Assembly: GCA_019090365.1 (NCBI GenBank)
Contig: JAHRWC010000084.1
Coordinates: 1 to 5,831 of the forward strand
DNA: 5,831 nt
Source of the DNA: Flavobacteriaceae bacterium
GTDB lineage: Bacteria > Bacteroidota > Bacteroidia > Flavobacteriales > Flavobacteriaceae
Direction of reading: 5' to 3'
Shown here: piece by piece, positions 5,803 through 5,831 of the stretch
Position numbering within the stretch: position 1 is the stretch's first letter
Layout: each line of letters opens with the position of its first letter
Program-made: the position numbers and the translations under genes
The notes under the pieces: model-generated
Database searches by the model: none
What the model was told of the DNA's origin: nothing
Seen by the model: the letters and a program-made list of their open reading frames with translations, nothing else

Positions 5803-5831
5803 AAAAGTCATATATAATTATAAAATGTCCA

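Noticed and set aside
5291..5831. A complete IS1-type insertion sequence
   Set aside because: No catalytic (InsB-like) frame, no terminal inverted repeats and no target-site duplication are visible in the window. Only the zinc-ribbon/HTH part is present.
5825..5831. Start of a plus-strand gene at ATG 5825
   Set aside because: Only seven bases remain before the window ends, so nothing supports it beyond the ATG itself.
1..5831. CRISPR array, tRNA, rRNA or riboswitch
   Set aside because: No regularly spaced repeats, no cloverleaf or conserved rRNA segments, and no recognisable riboswitch core were seen on either strand.

Overview
The window looks like chromosomal DNA from a member of the Bacteroidota, most likely a marine-type Flavobacteriaceae. 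The reasons are its AT-rich composition, the absence of Shine-Dalgarno sequences (starts are preceded by A-rich leaders), and family types that are common there: a GDP-mannose pyrophosphorylase followed by a DUF389 membrane protein, and a porin / DUF4212 / sodium:solute symporter cassette. The genus cannot be named from the sequence alone.

Left part (1-1797, + strand): the 3' end of a mannose-1-phosphate guanylyltransferase gene is followed with no gap by a DUF389 polytopic membrane protein that carries a large C-terminal soluble domain. The two are probably co-transcribed. A perfect 15-bp GC-containing hairpin (1823-1856) lies between these genes and the convergent right-hand genes and probably terminates transcription from both sides.

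Right part (5710-1886, - strand), in transcription order: a small zinc-ribbon/HTH protein related to the N-terminal (InsA-like) part of IS1-type transposases; a signal-peptide-bearing outer-membrane beta-barrel porin; a two-helix DUF4212 'symporter small subunit'; and a VC_2705-type sodium:solute symporter. The last three are spaced by 10 and 30 bp and look like one operon for uptake of a small substrate across both membranes. The porin would carry it over the outer membrane, and the small subunit plus symporter would carry it over the inner membrane, driven by sodium. An organic acid such as acetate is the best guess, by family analogy only.

The unusual part is the right end. The transposase-like protein has no catalytic domain in the window and sits directly upstream of the transport operon in the same orientation. 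Its own start codon abuts two 16-bp direct repeats. The porin leader holds a perfect 12-bp inverted repeat whose arms are 42 bp apart centre to centre, ends 3 nt before the start codon, and encloses an exact 11-bp tandem repeat and an in-frame upstream ATG. My main hypothesis is that the small protein is a domesticated DNA-binding regulator of the uptake operon. No CRISPR array, tRNA, rRNA or complete insertion sequence was found, and there is no gene-free stretch longer than 300 bp.
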